Counted from the stretch's first letter, positions 52,774 through 61,633 are shown. The stretch: 64,000 nucleotides of DNA from Silvimonas soli (GCF_030035605.1 NZ_CP106736.1:2294001-2358000), one strand, 5' to 3'. Notes: generated from the sequence alone by a model not told the origin. Made by a program: numbers and translations.

Positions 52774-52874
52774 GCCGCTTCTCCTGAATGGTTTGCACCT
52801 TATCAGTTTAGCAGAGCAGCGCAGAATGCCTACCGCAGGCTGAAATGCTTACGTGAATATTTCTTCAGGCAATG

Positions 52875-52891
52875 CGCACTTGCATGGTGCA
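52875..52891 (+). promoter_or_regulatory. NtrC-type enhancer site upstream of glnK
   Basis: CGCACT-TGCAT-GGTGCA matches the NtrC dyad TGCACY-N5-GGTGCA at 11 of 12 arm positions, centred about 138 bases before the expected start. A weaker CGCGCA-AATTC-GGTGCG follows at 52917-52933. Confidence 0.65.
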
Positions 52892-52995
52892 TATTGAATT
52901 TTCAACTTGGTTCACGCGCGCAAATTCGGTGCGGTTTACCAGAAATATTTCTGATGGTGCCGTTTATCCGTTGTAAACATTGGGAAAATTTACGC

Positions 52996-53011
52996 TGGCA
53001 CGGTTTCTGCT
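52996..53011 (+). promoter_or_regulatory. Sigma-54 promoter of glnK-amtB
   Basis: TGGCACGGTTTCTGCT keeps the GG-N10-GC spacing exactly, with one mismatch in the -12 TTGC element. Transcription would start near 53021, about 33 bases before glnK. Confidence 0.75.
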
Positions 53012-53053
53012 CATAGGGAAACGTCGTTACCGGGACACATGAGGAGCACACCC

Positions 53054-53392
53054 ATGAAATTTGTTACCGCCATCATCAAGCCATTCAAGCTGGATGAGGT
53101 TCGTGAAGCCTTGTCGGCAATTGGTGTAGCCGGCTTGACCGTAACTGAAGTGAAGGGATTCGGTCGGCAAAAGGGCCATACCGAACTGTATCGTGGTGCG
53201 GAATACGTTGTTGATTTTCTGCCCAAGGTAAAGCTGGAAGTCGCCATTGCCGACGACCTGCTGGACCAGACGCTGGAAGCGATCGAAAAAGCCGCAAACA
53301 CCGGCAAGATCGGCGACGGCAAGATTTTTGTTTTCGCGCTTGAGCATGTTGTTCGTATTCGTACCGGTGAAACCGGCGAATCTGCAATCTAA
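53054..53392 (+). CDS. glnK: PII nitrogen regulatory protein GlnK
   Basis: 112 residues. PII proteins bind ATP/ADP and 2-oxoglutarate and gate AmtB. The T-loop GRQKGHTELYRGAEYVVDFL carries the uridylylated tyrosine at residue 51, and the C-terminal GKIGDGKIFVFALEHVVRIRTGE is the PII signature. GAGGAG precedes ATG 53054. Its linkage to amtB marks it as GlnK rather than GlnB. Confidence 0.93.
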   Translation: MKFVTAIIKPFKLDEVREALSAIGVAGLTVTEVKGFGRQKGHTELYRGAEYVVDFLPKVKLEVAIADDLLDQTLEAIEKAANTGKIGDGKIFVFALEHVVRIRTGETGESAI

Positions 53393-53416
53393 TAAAATTG
53401 GGAAGGAGATGACCCG

Positions 53417-54877
53417 ATGAAAAAAGTCTTTGCGATGTTCGCATTGCTGGGCGCGATGTGTATGGCGGCCCCGAGCTTTGCTGACGATGCCTCCGTGGCT
53501 GCAGTGGCATCAGATGCCGCGGCCGTAGTGGCTTCGGATGCGTCGGCAGTTGTTGCCGCCGTAGCTTCGGCGGTAACGACTGACGCTTCAGCCGCTGGCG
53601 CCGCTTCGGCCCCCGCCGCTGCCCCGGCTCCTACAGCACCGTTCTCGGTAGATTCGTCCAAGATCAGCAGCGGTGATACCGCGTGGATGTTGACCTCTAC
53701 CGCACTGGTGCTGTTCATGACCATTCCTGGTCTGGCACTGTTCTACGCCGGTATGGTTCGCAAAAAGAACGTGCTGGCCACTGTGATGCAAAGCTTTGCC
53801 ATCACTTGTGTCGTCACCATTTTGTGGGTGGTTATCGGTTACTCGCTGGCCTTCACTCCTGGCAACAGCTTTATTGGTGGCTTCTCGCGAGTCATGTTGT
53901 CTGGCATGAACTACATCAAGGGTGCCAACGCAACCACGCTGACCGTGAGCCATCTGGCTTCTTCGATCCCGGAATCGGTGTACATGGTCTATCAAATGAC
54001 CTTCGCCATCATTACTCCGGCACTGATCACCGGCGCGTTTGCTGACCGCATGAAGTTCTCGGCCATGCTGGTGTTCATGGCTCTGTGGTCCATCATTGTT
54101 TACGCCCCGATCGCTCACATGGTGTGGGAACCAACAGGCTGGCTGGCAACTGCAGGCGTCCTGGACTTCGCTGGCGGTACTGTTGTGCACATCAACGCCG
54201 GTGTTGCCGGTCTGGTTTGCGCCCTGGTTCTGGGCAAGCGTGTTGGTTATGGCAAAGAAGCCATGGCTCCGCACAACCTGGTGCTGTCGCTGATCGGTGC
54301 TTCGATGTTGTGGGTGGGCTGGTTCGGCTTCAACGCCGGCTCCGCAGTCGCTGCTGATGGTCGTGCCGGCTTTGCCATGATGACCACACAAGTTGCTACC
54401 GCCATGGCCGCACTGGGCTGGATGTTTGCCGAGTGGGTTGCCAAGGGCAAGCCTTCCGTCCTGGGCATCATCTCTGGTGCAGTGGCTGGTCTGGTTGCGA
54501 TTACCCCGGCATCCGGCTTCGTCGGTGTGGGTGGCGCGCTGATCATCGGCCTGCTGGCTGGTGTGGTTTGCTTCTGGTCCGCTTCGTGGCTCAAGCACAA
54601 GCTCGGTTACGACGACTCCCTGGATGCCTTCGGCGTGCACGGTGTTGGCGGTATCCTGGGTGCGATCCTGACCGGTGTATTCGCTGTGAAAGATATCGGT
54701 GGTGCTGATGGCAGCGTGATCCTGCAGGTCAAGGGCGTGTTGTGCACCCTGATCTACAGCGGCGTGCTGACCTTCATCCTGCTGAAGATTATTGATGTTG
54801 TGATCGGCCTGCGCGTGACTGAAGAAGAAGAACGCGAAGGTCTGGATGTGTCCCTGCACGGCGAACGTGTGGAATAA
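53417..54877 (+). CDS. amtB: Ammonium transporter AmtB
   Basis: 486 residues. A signal peptide (about 1-22) is followed by an unusually long Ala/Val/Ser-rich segment (about 23-75) before the 11-helix Amt core. Core motifs: DFAGGTVVHINAGVAGLV and the histidine-containing DAFGVHGVGGILGA near the end, plus GLALFYAGMVRKKN at the first core helices. It conducts ammonium and is blocked by GlnK when nitrogen is plentiful. AAGGAGAT precedes the ATG, 24 bases after glnK. Confidence 0.95.
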   Translation: MKKVFAMFALLGAMCMAAPSFADDASVAAVASDAAAVVASDASAVVAAVASAVTTDASAAGAASAPAAAPAPTAPFSVDSSKISSGDTAWMLTSTALVLFMTIPGLALFYAGMVRKKNVLATVMQSFAITCVVTILWVVIGYSLAFTPGNSFIGGFSRVMLSGMNYIKGANATTLTVSHLASSIPESVYMVYQMTFAIITPALITGAFADRMKFSAMLVFMALWSIIVYAPIAHMVWEPTGWLATAGVLDFAGGTVVHINAGVAGLVCALVLGKRVGYGKEAMAPHNLVLSLIGASMLWVGWFGFNAGSAVAADGRAGFAMMTTQVATAMAALGWMFAEWVAKGKPSVLGIISGAVAGLVAITPASGFVGVGGALIIGLLAGVVCFWSASWLKHKLGYDDSLDAFGVHGVGGILGAILTGVFAVKDIGGADGSVILQVKGVLCTLIYSGVLTFILLKIIDVVIGLRVTEEEEREGLDVSLHGERVE

Positions 54878-54935
54878 GTAAAACTATAAAACAGAACACA
54901 TCCTGTTTGATCGTAAAGAGCAGAGTCGTACCTTC

Positions 54936-54961
54936 AACCCGCCGCAAGGCGGGTTTTTTTT
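54936..54961 (+). terminator. Terminator after amtB
   Basis: AACCCGCC-GCAA-GGCGGGTT is followed by further thymines, 58 bases after the amtB stop. Confidence 0.92.
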
Positions 54962-55140
54962 GTCTGGTGTTTGCGGAGCGCCGGGCGGGACATGCGCAAC
55001 GTCAACGCCAGTCAGTAACGTTGCGTTATGCTGCTGACTGATCCGGAAAGCCGGGCTCCGCTCGAATCGGCTTGATGCCAAGAGGCAGCATGATCGGCGG
55101 CGCGAAGGATTAAACCTCATCAACATGGAGCCGTTGCCGC

Positions 55141-55389
55141 ATGATCGATACCCACACCGCCCGCGCGTTTTTGTTGAACAAATACCAGGGAGCCTGGAGT
55201 GCGTTTTACTACGCTGGCACTGCCGGCATCGTGCAGTCGTTCGACCATTTGCGCGAAGAGTGCGCCAAGGTCACCGCGCCCGGGCTGGCCGAGTGGATCG
55301 AATATCAGGCGCAAAACGCGCCCCAGCGCAAAACGTTTTTCGGGGGCACGTACTGGTTGCTGCCCTGGTCCAGTGAAAAACGGGATTGA
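55141..55389 (+). CDS. Small hypothetical protein
   Basis: 82 residues (MIDTHTARAFLLNKYQGAWS...GGTYWLLPWSSEKRD), soluble, aromatic-rich, with no recognised domain. GGAG lies nine bases before the ATG, and a terminator follows at 55445. It has good codon usage but no operon partner, so it is probably real though unidentified. Confidence 0.5.
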   Translation: MIDTHTARAFLLNKYQGAWSAFYYAGTAGIVQSFDHLREECAKVTAPGLAEWIEYQAQNAPQRKTFFGGTYWLLPWSSEKRD

Positions 55390-55444
55390 ACCGCTTCACT
55401 TTCCGTTAAACATGCCCAGTTGTAATGGCTTGGCGCTGACAAAA

Positions 55445-55469
55445 AAACCGGGCGTGAAGCCCGGTTTTT
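55445..55469. terminator. Bidirectional terminator between the hypothetical gene and udp
   Basis: AAACCGGGC-GTGAA-GCCCGGTTT with A and T runs on both sides, between convergent genes. Confidence 0.9.
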
Positions 55470-55496
55470 GCTGAACGTATATCTCGATCGCCAGAT

Positions 55497-56273
55497 TTAG
55501 CCCTGTAGTTGCCGAGCCGCTTCAACCGCAATGGCAACCGCATCCACTTCGGTCTTTTTCATGGTCTCAGCGTTGGGCGTTTCCTGTTGGGTGCGGTTCA
55601 CGATGACCCCGGCGATCATCCCGGCGCGCAGGCCCAGCGCGGCACACATGGTTAGCAGTGTGGCGCTTTCCATCTCGTAGTTCATCACATGCAGCGCTTG
55701 CCACTGCTTCATGCTGCCTTCCCATTCCTTGTTCACCCGCCCGGAATAAGTGTCATAACGTTCCTGACCCGGATAAAACGTGTCTGAAGAGGCGGTGATC
55801 CCGATATGGGCTGTGGCGTTTTTTGCCTTGGCGGCCGCGACCAGCGCCGTGGTGCAGGCAAAGTCGGCGACGGCGGGGTAAGCGGCAGGTGCAAAGTGAT
55901 AACTCGCGCCATCCAGCCGTACCGAACCGGTGGTGATCAACACATCGCCCACGTTAATGTGCGGCTGGATAGCGCCAGTGGTGCCGACGCGCAAAAAGGT
56001 GCGGATGCCCAGTTGTGCCAGTTCTTCGACCACGATGGATGTCGAAGGGCCGCCGATGCCGGTCGAACATACCACCACGGCCTTGCCGTCGAGTTCACCT
56101 AGCCAGGAGTTGAATTCGCGATGGCTGGCCAGTGGCTGCGGGTTGCTCATCAACTCGGCGATGCGCTGGCTGCGGCCCGGGTCACCCGGCACGATGGCGA
56201 CAGTGGCGCCTTTGAGCATGGCTTTGGTTAAACCCAGGTGAAACACTTCGGATTGCACGTTGGCTTGTGACAT
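55497..56273 (-). CDS. udp: Uridine phosphorylase
   Basis: 258 residues of the NP-I phosphorylase family. It splits uridine (and deoxyuridine) to uracil and (deoxy)ribose 1-phosphate. Signature regions: VPGDPGRSQRIAELM (phosphate binding), STGIGGPSTSIVVEELAQLG, FLRVGTTGAIQ and NYEMESATLLTMC. ATG 56273 has AAGGAC upstream; an open extension adds ten residues without support. It is the last gene of the nucleoside operon, 34 bases after cdd. Confidence 0.93.
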   Translation of the reverse strand: MSQANVQSEVFHLGLTKAMLKGATVAIVPGDPGRSQRIAELMSNPQPLASHREFNSWLGELDGKAVVVCSTGIGGPSTSIVVEELAQLGIRTFLRVGTTGAIQPHINVGDVLITTGSVRLDGASYHFAPAAYPAVADFACTTALVAAAKAKNATAHIGITASSDTFYPGQERYDTYSGRVNKEWEGSMKQWQALHVMNYEMESATLLTMCAALGLRAGMIAGVIVNRTQQETPNAETMKKTEVDAVAIAVEAARQLQG

Positions 56274-56307
56274 TGCGGCTGTCCTTTCTGCTTGCGCGGG
56301 CAAGCGG

Positions 56308-56715
56308 TTATTTATTGGCGTTGGGGTCGAGGTAAAACGCGCCGGGCAGCAACGCGCTGGCGCTGGTCACTTCAACATCGCCCTTGAGATTGGTGAGCAC
56401 CACTTCCAGTTTGGGCGAGCCCAGTTCAATGATGACCTGGCGGCAGGCGCCACACGGGGCGATCGGGCCATCGGTATCGCCAACTACGGCCAAGGTCTGG
56501 AAATCGCCTGGCTTGTAACCGGCGGCCACCGCGGCAAACAGTGCGGTGCGTTCGGCGCAGTTACACAGCCCGTAGGAGGCGTTTTCGACATTGCAGCCAT
56601 GAAACACCTTGCCGTCTCGCGTGAGCAACGCCGCTCCGACCAGAAACTTTGAATACGGCGCATAAGCCTTCTGCCGCGCGGTTTTTGCTTCATGCATCAG
56701 TTGATCGTGATTCAT
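56308..56715 (-). CDS. cdd: Cytidine deaminase
   Basis: 135 residues, the short tetrameric type. The zinc site is visible as the CNCAERTALFAA histidine-replaced-by-cysteine form together with PCGACRQVI, and the catalytic glutamate is in CAERT. It deaminates cytidine and deoxycytidine to uridine and deoxyuridine, feeding Udp and DeoA. AGGAG precedes ATG 56715. Confidence 0.93.
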   Translation of the reverse strand: MNHDQLMHEAKTARQKAYAPYSKFLVGAALLTRDGKVFHGCNVENASYGLCNCAERTALFAAVAAGYKPGDFQTLAVVGDTDGPIAPCGACRQVIIELGSPKLEVVLTNLKGDVEVTSASALLPGAFYLDPNANK

Positions 56716-56890
56716 ATCGGCTCCTGAAGAATCGCATGCGAGGATCAACATCCTCGCGAAAAGCGGGTTTGATGGTAGGTGAATTGCCGCTCACTGCTAG
56801 CGTGAGCACGGCTTGAGCGTTAATTCATTTGTTGTAGCCTGATTCCGGCCTCATGCCTGGTCTTTGCGGCCTGAACGAGGCCAGCCTGGG

Positions 56891-58210
56891 TTATTCAACA
56901 TATTGGTAAACCACGGGTGGCAGATCAGGCGCAACCGCTGCCAGCTTGTAGGCGGCGGTGATCTCAGCCACGGCCTGGCGGGCGCTGTTCTCATCCCGGG
57001 CGTGTATTACGCCAAGCGGGTCACCTGGTTCAATGCGCTGGCCAATCTCGGCCAATTCGGTCAGCCCTACCGAGTAATCAATGGCGTCGTCGGGTTGGCG
57101 CCGTCCGCCGCCCAGATTGACCACCGCCAGCCCGAGCGCGCGGCAATCCACCGCCGAGACGTACCCCGAATGAGTCGCGGTAATGGGCAGGGTGATTCGG
57201 ACTTGCGGCAAGTGTCGTTCGGGATGTTCCAGCAAGTCAGCCGGGCCGCCCAGTGTGGCGACCATCCGGGCGAAGCGTTCCGCTGCCGCGCCACTATCCA
57301 GGCTGGCCTGCAGTTGTTGCCCGGCTTGTTCAAGCGTGACCGCCAGGCCGCCTTGCAGCAGCATTTGTCCGGCCAGCGCCATGGTCACCTCATGCAAACG
57401 CGTCGGGCGGGATTTGCCGGTCAGATAATCAATGGCGCAGCGGATCTCCAGCGCATTGCCAGCACACGGTGCCAGCGACTGGTTCATGTCTGTGAGCAGC
57501 GCCGCCGTTTTCAGGCCCGCGCCGTTGCCAACGTCGACAATACTACGGGCCAGCTCCAGCGACTTTTCCATGGTCGGCATAAACGCCCCGGAACCGGTTT
57601 TTACATCCATGACCAGCGCCTGCAAACCGGCGCACAGCTTCTTGGAAAGGATGGAGGCGGTAATCATGGCCACCGATTCCACTGTGGCGGTGACATCACG
57701 CACCGCGTAAATGCGTTTGTCGGCCGGTGCCAGCGCCGCGGTCTGGCCAATAATCGCGACGCCCGTCTCTCGTACCAGACGGCGGAAAGTGTCGGTATCC
57801 GGCGTGATGTTATAGCCGGGAATGGCTTCCAGTTTATCCAGGGTGCCGCCGGTATGCCCAAGGCCACGTCCGGAAATCATCGGCACGAAGCCACCGCAAG
57901 CGGCGACCATCGGCCCCAATAACAGTGAGGTGAGATCACCCACGCCGCCGGTCGAATGTTTATCCAGCACCGGCCCTGGCAAATTGGCCGAAGCCCATTC
58001 CAGTATCTCGCCCGAATCGCGCATGCCCAGCGTCAGCGCAACGCGCTCGCTGGTGGACATGTCGTTGAAGAAAACGGCCATGGCAAAGGCCGCTATCTGG
58101 CTCTCCGACACATTGCCATCGCCCACACCGCGCACAAACCAGCCGATTTCCTCAGCACTGAGTGCAATGTTATCCCGCTTTTTGCGAATGATTTCCTGGG
58201 GCAGAAACAT
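56891..58210 (-). CDS. deoA: Thymidine phosphorylase
   Basis: 439 residues. It splits thymidine to thymine and 2-deoxyribose 1-phosphate. The N-terminal helical domain starts FLPQEIIRKKRDN, the phosphate site is DKHSTGGVGDLTSLLL, ISGRGLGHTGGTLDKLEAIPG is the family signature and DVKTGSGAFM follows. ATG 58210 has AGGAC upstream; the start is 29 bases after deoC. It lies in the nupC-deoC-deoA-cdd-udp operon, 175 bases before cdd. Confidence 0.94.
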   Translation of the reverse strand: MFLPQEIIRKKRDNIALSAEEIGWFVRGVGDGNVSESQIAAFAMAVFFNDMSTSERVALTLGMRDSGEILEWASANLPGPVLDKHSTGGVGDLTSLLLGPMVAACGGFVPMISGRGLGHTGGTLDKLEAIPGYNITPDTDTFRRLVRETGVAIIGQTAALAPADKRIYAVRDVTATVESVAMITASILSKKLCAGLQALVMDVKTGSGAFMPTMEKSLELARSIVDVGNGAGLKTAALLTDMNQSLAPCAGNALEIRCAIDYLTGKSRPTRLHEVTMALAGQMLLQGGLAVTLEQAGQQLQASLDSGAAAERFARMVATLGGPADLLEHPERHLPQVRITLPITATHSGYVSAVDCRALGLAVVNLGGGRRQPDDAIDYSVGLTELAEIGQRIEPGDPLGVIHARDENSARQAVAEITAAYKLAAVAPDLPPVVYQYVE

Positions 58211-58239
58211 GGTGGGTCCTGGGCTGTCGTCGTTGGGAT

Positions 58240-59022
58240 TCAATACCCCGAACTACGCGTGGCGCCGGCGTCGTGCCCCAGCGTGACCAGTAAATTGCCC
58301 AACAAGCTGGAGGCACCAAAGCGGAAGGTCGCCGGGCTCGCCCAAGCGGGGCCCATGATACGGTCGGCAATAGCCAGATAGGCCGCCGCTTCGGCTGCAG
58401 TGCGCACGCCGCCAGCGGCCTTGAAGCCGACCGGTTTACCCGAATCGTGTATCGCCTGAATCATGATCTCAGCCGCTTGCAAGGTGGCGTTGACTGGCAC
58501 TTTGCCGGTAGAGGTTTTGATGAAATGCGCACCCGCCGCGATGGCGATTTCACTGGCGCGTTTGATCAGACTGGGCTCTTGCAACTCTCCAGACTCAATA
58601 ATCACTTTCAGGGTTTTGTCACCCACCGCCAGCCGGCTTTGTGCCACCAGTTTGTGGCCGACTTCCTCGTCTCCCGCCATCAAGGCGCGGAACGGGAACA
58701 CCACATCGACCTCGTCCGCGCCCAGAATTACGGCTTCGGCGGTTTCTCCGGCCGCAGCCTGCGGATTGGCTTCGCCCTTGGGGAAGTTGGTTACTGTGGC
58801 GACGGGAATAGTCAAACCTTTACTGGCCAGCGCTTCTTTGGCGGTTTTGACAAATTGCGCATAGACGCACAGTGCAGCGGGTGTGCCAACCGGGGTATCG
58901 GCGGCGGCGGCCAGGGCGCGGATGGATTCGTGTGTGTCGCTGTCATTCAGCGCGGTCAGGTCCATCAGATGCAGCGCGCGCAGGACGGCTTCGGTGAGTT
59001 GGTTGCGATTCAGTTCGGTCAT
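58240..59022 (-). CDS. deoC: Deoxyribose-phosphate aldolase
   Basis: 260 residues, E. coli-type. It cleaves 2-deoxyribose 5-phosphate to glyceraldehyde 3-phosphate and acetaldehyde by a Schiff base. HFIKTSTGKVPVNAT contains the Schiff-base lysine and PVGFKAAGGVRT the proton-relay lysine; ADEVDVVFPFRALM is typical. GGAGG precedes the ATG. No deoB is present, so the 1-phosphate to 5-phosphate step must be encoded elsewhere. Confidence 0.95.
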   Translation of the reverse strand: MTELNRNQLTEAVLRALHLMDLTALNDSDTHESIRALAAAADTPVGTPAALCVYAQFVKTAKEALASKGLTIPVATVTNFPKGEANPQAAAGETAEAVILGADEVDVVFPFRALMAGDEEVGHKLVAQSRLAVGDKTLKVIIESGELQEPSLIKRASEIAIAAGAHFIKTSTGKVPVNATLQAAEIMIQAIHDSGKPVGFKAAGGVRTAAEAAAYLAIADRIMGPAWASPATFRFGASSLLGNLLVTLGHDAGATRSSGY

Positions 59023-59127
59023 GACAACCTCCGGCTGAAGATAAGATGAAGAACGGGCATTGCGATGCAGTAGACCCGCCCGACGCAGGCGCTTGCAGGT
59101 CGGGCCTACGGCTCGGGGACTGGATGC

Positions 59128-60402
59128 TTAATGCACAGACAAGAAAATACCGGCAATGGTTGCACTCATCAGATTAGAGAGCGTACCGGCCACCACCACG
59201 CGCAAGCCGTAGCGAGCCACTTGCGACCGGCGTTCCGGGGCGACGGCAGAGAAACCGCCCGCGAGCACGGCAATCGATGAGAAATTGGCAAAGCCGCACA
59301 GAGCGAACGACACAATCGCCAGCGTTTTGGGGTCCAGCACCTGCAAACCAGCGGCAGCAACTGAGGCCGCGTCTTTGAGGTAAGGAGCCAGGCCGACATA
59401 CGCGACAAACTCGTTCAGGATCATTTTCTGGCCGAGGAAGTTGCCAGCGATTTGCGCGTCATGCCAAGGCACGCCAATTAGCCAGGCCAGTGGCGAAAAG
59501 GCATAACCCAGCAGGTATTCCAGGGTCCAGTTGGGATGACCAAACCAGCCGAAGATGCCGCCGACCACGCCATCGACCAGTGCGATCAAGCCAATAAAGC
59601 CAATCAGCATGGCGCCGACATTGAAGGCAATCTGCAAACCGACGGAAACGCCGGATGCGGCGGCTTCAATAACGTTGGCGGGGCGATGTTCGTCAAAGCC
59701 GATTTCCTTGAATTCGACTTTGCTTTCTTCGGTGCTCGGGCAAATGATCTTGGCAAACAACAAGCCGCCTGGAATCGCCATGAACGAGGCGGCCAGAAGA
59801 TATTCCATCTTCACGCCCAGCCCGGCGTAACCCGCCAGCACCGAGCCCGCCACTGCCGCCATGCCACTGGACATCACCGCAAACAATTCCGGCCCGTTCA
59901 TGTTTTTAACAAACGGTTTGACCACCGCAGGCATCTCGCTCTGGCCCAGAAAAATGGTGGTGGCGGCAGAGAAAGATTCGATCTTGGAAACACCAATGAC
60001 CTTGTGAAAGAGGGTGCCCAGGATCAGCACCACCCATTTCATTACGCCGATGTAATACAGCACCGAAATCAGCGCGGTAACAAAGATAATGGCGGGCAAT
60101 ACGCGGAAGGCGAATACAAAGCCGCCGTCGCCAAAGATTTCAAACATCTTTTTGTCGACCAGGCCGCCGAACAGGAACGAAATACCGTGCTGGCCATAAT
60201 CGAGCACGTGGTTCACCGCATTGGCGGCACCGGCCAGGATATCTTTGCCGATGGGTACAAACAGGATGAATGCCCCGATCACGATTTGGGTGAGCAAGGC
60301 GGCAATGACGACGCGGGGTTTGATCAGGCGGCGGTTATTGGAAACCGCAAAAGCAATCAGTAACAGAACCACCATGCCGAACAGGCTGCGGACGATATCC
60401 AT
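59128..60402 (-). CDS. nupC: NupC-type concentrative nucleoside transporter (CNT family)
   Basis: 424 residues with about ten membrane segments. CNT features: GDGGFVFAFRVLPAIIFV, LGQSEMPAVVKPFVKNM, SVLAGYAGLGVKMEYLLAASFMAIPGGLLFAKI and LNEFVAYVGL. It imports nucleosides with protons or sodium. It is the first gene of the nucleoside operon; the 290-base upstream region carries nested inverted repeats. Confidence 0.93.
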   Translation of the reverse strand: MDIVRSLFGMVVLLLIAFAVSNNRRLIKPRVVIAALLTQIVIGAFILFVPIGKDILAGAANAVNHVLDYGQHGISFLFGGLVDKKMFEIFGDGGFVFAFRVLPAIIFVTALISVLYYIGVMKWVVLILGTLFHKVIGVSKIESFSAATTIFLGQSEMPAVVKPFVKNMNGPELFAVMSSGMAAVAGSVLAGYAGLGVKMEYLLAASFMAIPGGLLFAKIICPSTEESKVEFKEIGFDEHRPANVIEAAASGVSVGLQIAFNVGAMLIGFIGLIALVDGVVGGIFGWFGHPNWTLEYLLGYAFSPLAWLIGVPWHDAQIAGNFLGQKMILNEFVAYVGLAPYLKDAASVAAAGLQVLDPKTLAIVSFALCGFANFSSIAVLAGGFSAVAPERRSQVARYGLRVVVAGTLSNLMSATIAGIFLSVH

Positions 60403-60473
60403 CTTTATTGGTACTCCCCGGAAAACGGTTTGTTAACGGTGCTTTTGTCTGCAGCGGCGCGCTTGTGGCACGA

Positions 60474-60523
60474 GTGCAGCTGGATATGTGAAAGGCATAT
60501 CAACATACCCGCGGCAGCTGCAC
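60474..60523. promoter_or_regulatory. Nested inverted repeats upstream of the nucleoside operon
   Basis: Outer nine-base arms GTGCAGCTG (60474-60482) and CAGCTGCAC (60515-60523) enclose an inner six-base dyad GATATG-N7-CATATC (60483-60501). This lies 72-121 bases upstream of nupC and is a plausible operator for a nucleoside-responsive repressor or CRP-like factor. No regulator gene is adjacent. Confidence 0.5.
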
Positions 60524-60625
60524 GTGTTTTGATGCGTATCCTATTTTTGGCAGAAAACCTGAAATATGCGAATGGGGTTTCCCGCATTGCGCCTCAGGTG
60601 GCTGGTGCGGACAGCGCAAATGAAA

Positions 60626-60647
60626 CAACCGCGACAATGCGCGGTTG
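60626..60647 (-). terminator. Probable terminator after msrP
   Basis: Read leftward, CAACCGCG-CATTGT-CGCGGTTG is followed by TTTCATTTG, 48 bases beyond the msrP stop. The T-tract is imperfect. Confidence 0.6.
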
Positions 60648-60694
60648 TGTGGGGAATGCCAGGCCGGTAGCGTTTGGCGCCGGTGTCAGCAGCC

Positions 60695-61633
60695 TCAGTA
60701 GAACTTTTTCAGGTCCATATTGCGGTACATCGCCGCAACGTACTCGCCGTAGCCATTGAACATCAGCGTCTTGCGACGGCTGAATTCGCCAATACGGCGC
60801 TCGGTGGCCTGACTCCAGCGCGGGTGATCCACTTCCGGGTTTACGTTGGAGTAAAAACCGTACTCGCTCGGGATCGACTTGTTCCACGCCGTGGCCGGCT
60901 GTTTCTCGACCAGCCGGATCTTGACGATGGATTTGGCGCTCTTGAAGCCGTACTTCCACGGCACGATGATCCGCACCGGCGCGCCGTTCTGGTTAGGCAA
61001 CGGCTTGCCATAAAGGCCGAAGGTCAGCAGCGTGAGCGGATTCATGGCTTCATCCATGCGCAGGCCTTCGGTATACGGCCAGTCCAGCACGCGCTCGGAG
61101 ACCCCGGGCATTTGCTTTGGGTCGGCCAGCGAAGTGAACTCCACATATTTGGCGTTGCCGTTAGGCTGCACCTGCTTGAGTAGTTCAGACAGCGGAAACC
61201 CTTCCCATGGCATCACCATCGACCAGGCTTCCACACAGCGCAGGCGATAGACACGCTCTTCCAGCGGGGCCAGTTTCAGCAGGCTATCGATATCAAACGT
61301 TTGCGGTTTGGCACATTCGCCCTCAATCCGCACGCTCCATGGCCGCGTTTTCAGCGTGCCGGCATTTTCGCCCGGATCGGATTTATCCGTGCCAAACTCG
61401 TAGTAATTGTTGTAGTGGGTGATCTGCTCAAACGTATTTTTGGCTTCAGTGGTGCTGTATTTGCTGGGAGCCCCGGCAAAGGATGGCGCGGCAGCTGCCA
61501 TGGCCAGTTCAGGTACAAAGCTTGCCGCCGCCAGCGTACCGGCCGCCTGCATGAACAGTCGGCGTTGCCGGTAGACCTCTTCGGGCGTGATTTCACTCGG
61601 TGCGACGTCGGACTTGAAGATAAATCGAGACAT
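60695..61633 (-). CDS. msrP: MsrP, periplasmic molybdopterin-dependent protein-methionine-sulfoxide reductase
   Basis: 312 residues. The N-terminal Tat signal has the twin arginine at 24-25 (YRQRRLFMQAAGTLAAASF). The sulfite-oxidase-like molybdopterin domain has LRCVEAWSMVMPWEGFPL with the Mo-ligand cysteine, and PVRIIVPWKYGFKSAKSI. It repairs oxidised methionines in periplasmic proteins with electrons from MsrQ. GGGAG precedes the ATG. msrQ is not next to it but at 47064-47669. Confidence 0.94.
   Translation of the reverse strand: MSRFIFKSDVAPSEITPEEVYRQRRLFMQAAGTLAAASFVPELAMAAAAPSFAGAPSKYSTTEAKNTFEQITHYNNYYEFGTDKSDPGENAGTLKTRPWSVRIEGECAKPQTFDIDSLLKLAPLEERVYRLRCVEAWSMVMPWEGFPLSELLKQVQPNGNAKYVEFTSLADPKQMPGVSERVLDWPYTEGLRMDEAMNPLTLLTFGLYGKPLPNQNGAPVRIIVPWKYGFKSAKSIVKIRLVEKQPATAWNKSIPSEYGFYSNVNPEVDHPRWSQATERRIGEFSRRKTLMFNGYGEYVAAMYRNMDLKKFY

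Noticed and set aside
53588..54859. Minus-strand open frame (423 codons) opposite amtB
   Set aside because: Antisense shadow of the transporter; low-complexity His/Gln/Asp-rich product.
60460..60480. TGGCACGAGTGCAGCTGG as a sigma-54 promoter near nupC
   Set aside because: It lies on the wrong strand for the nucleoside operon and lacks the GC at the required ten-base spacing.
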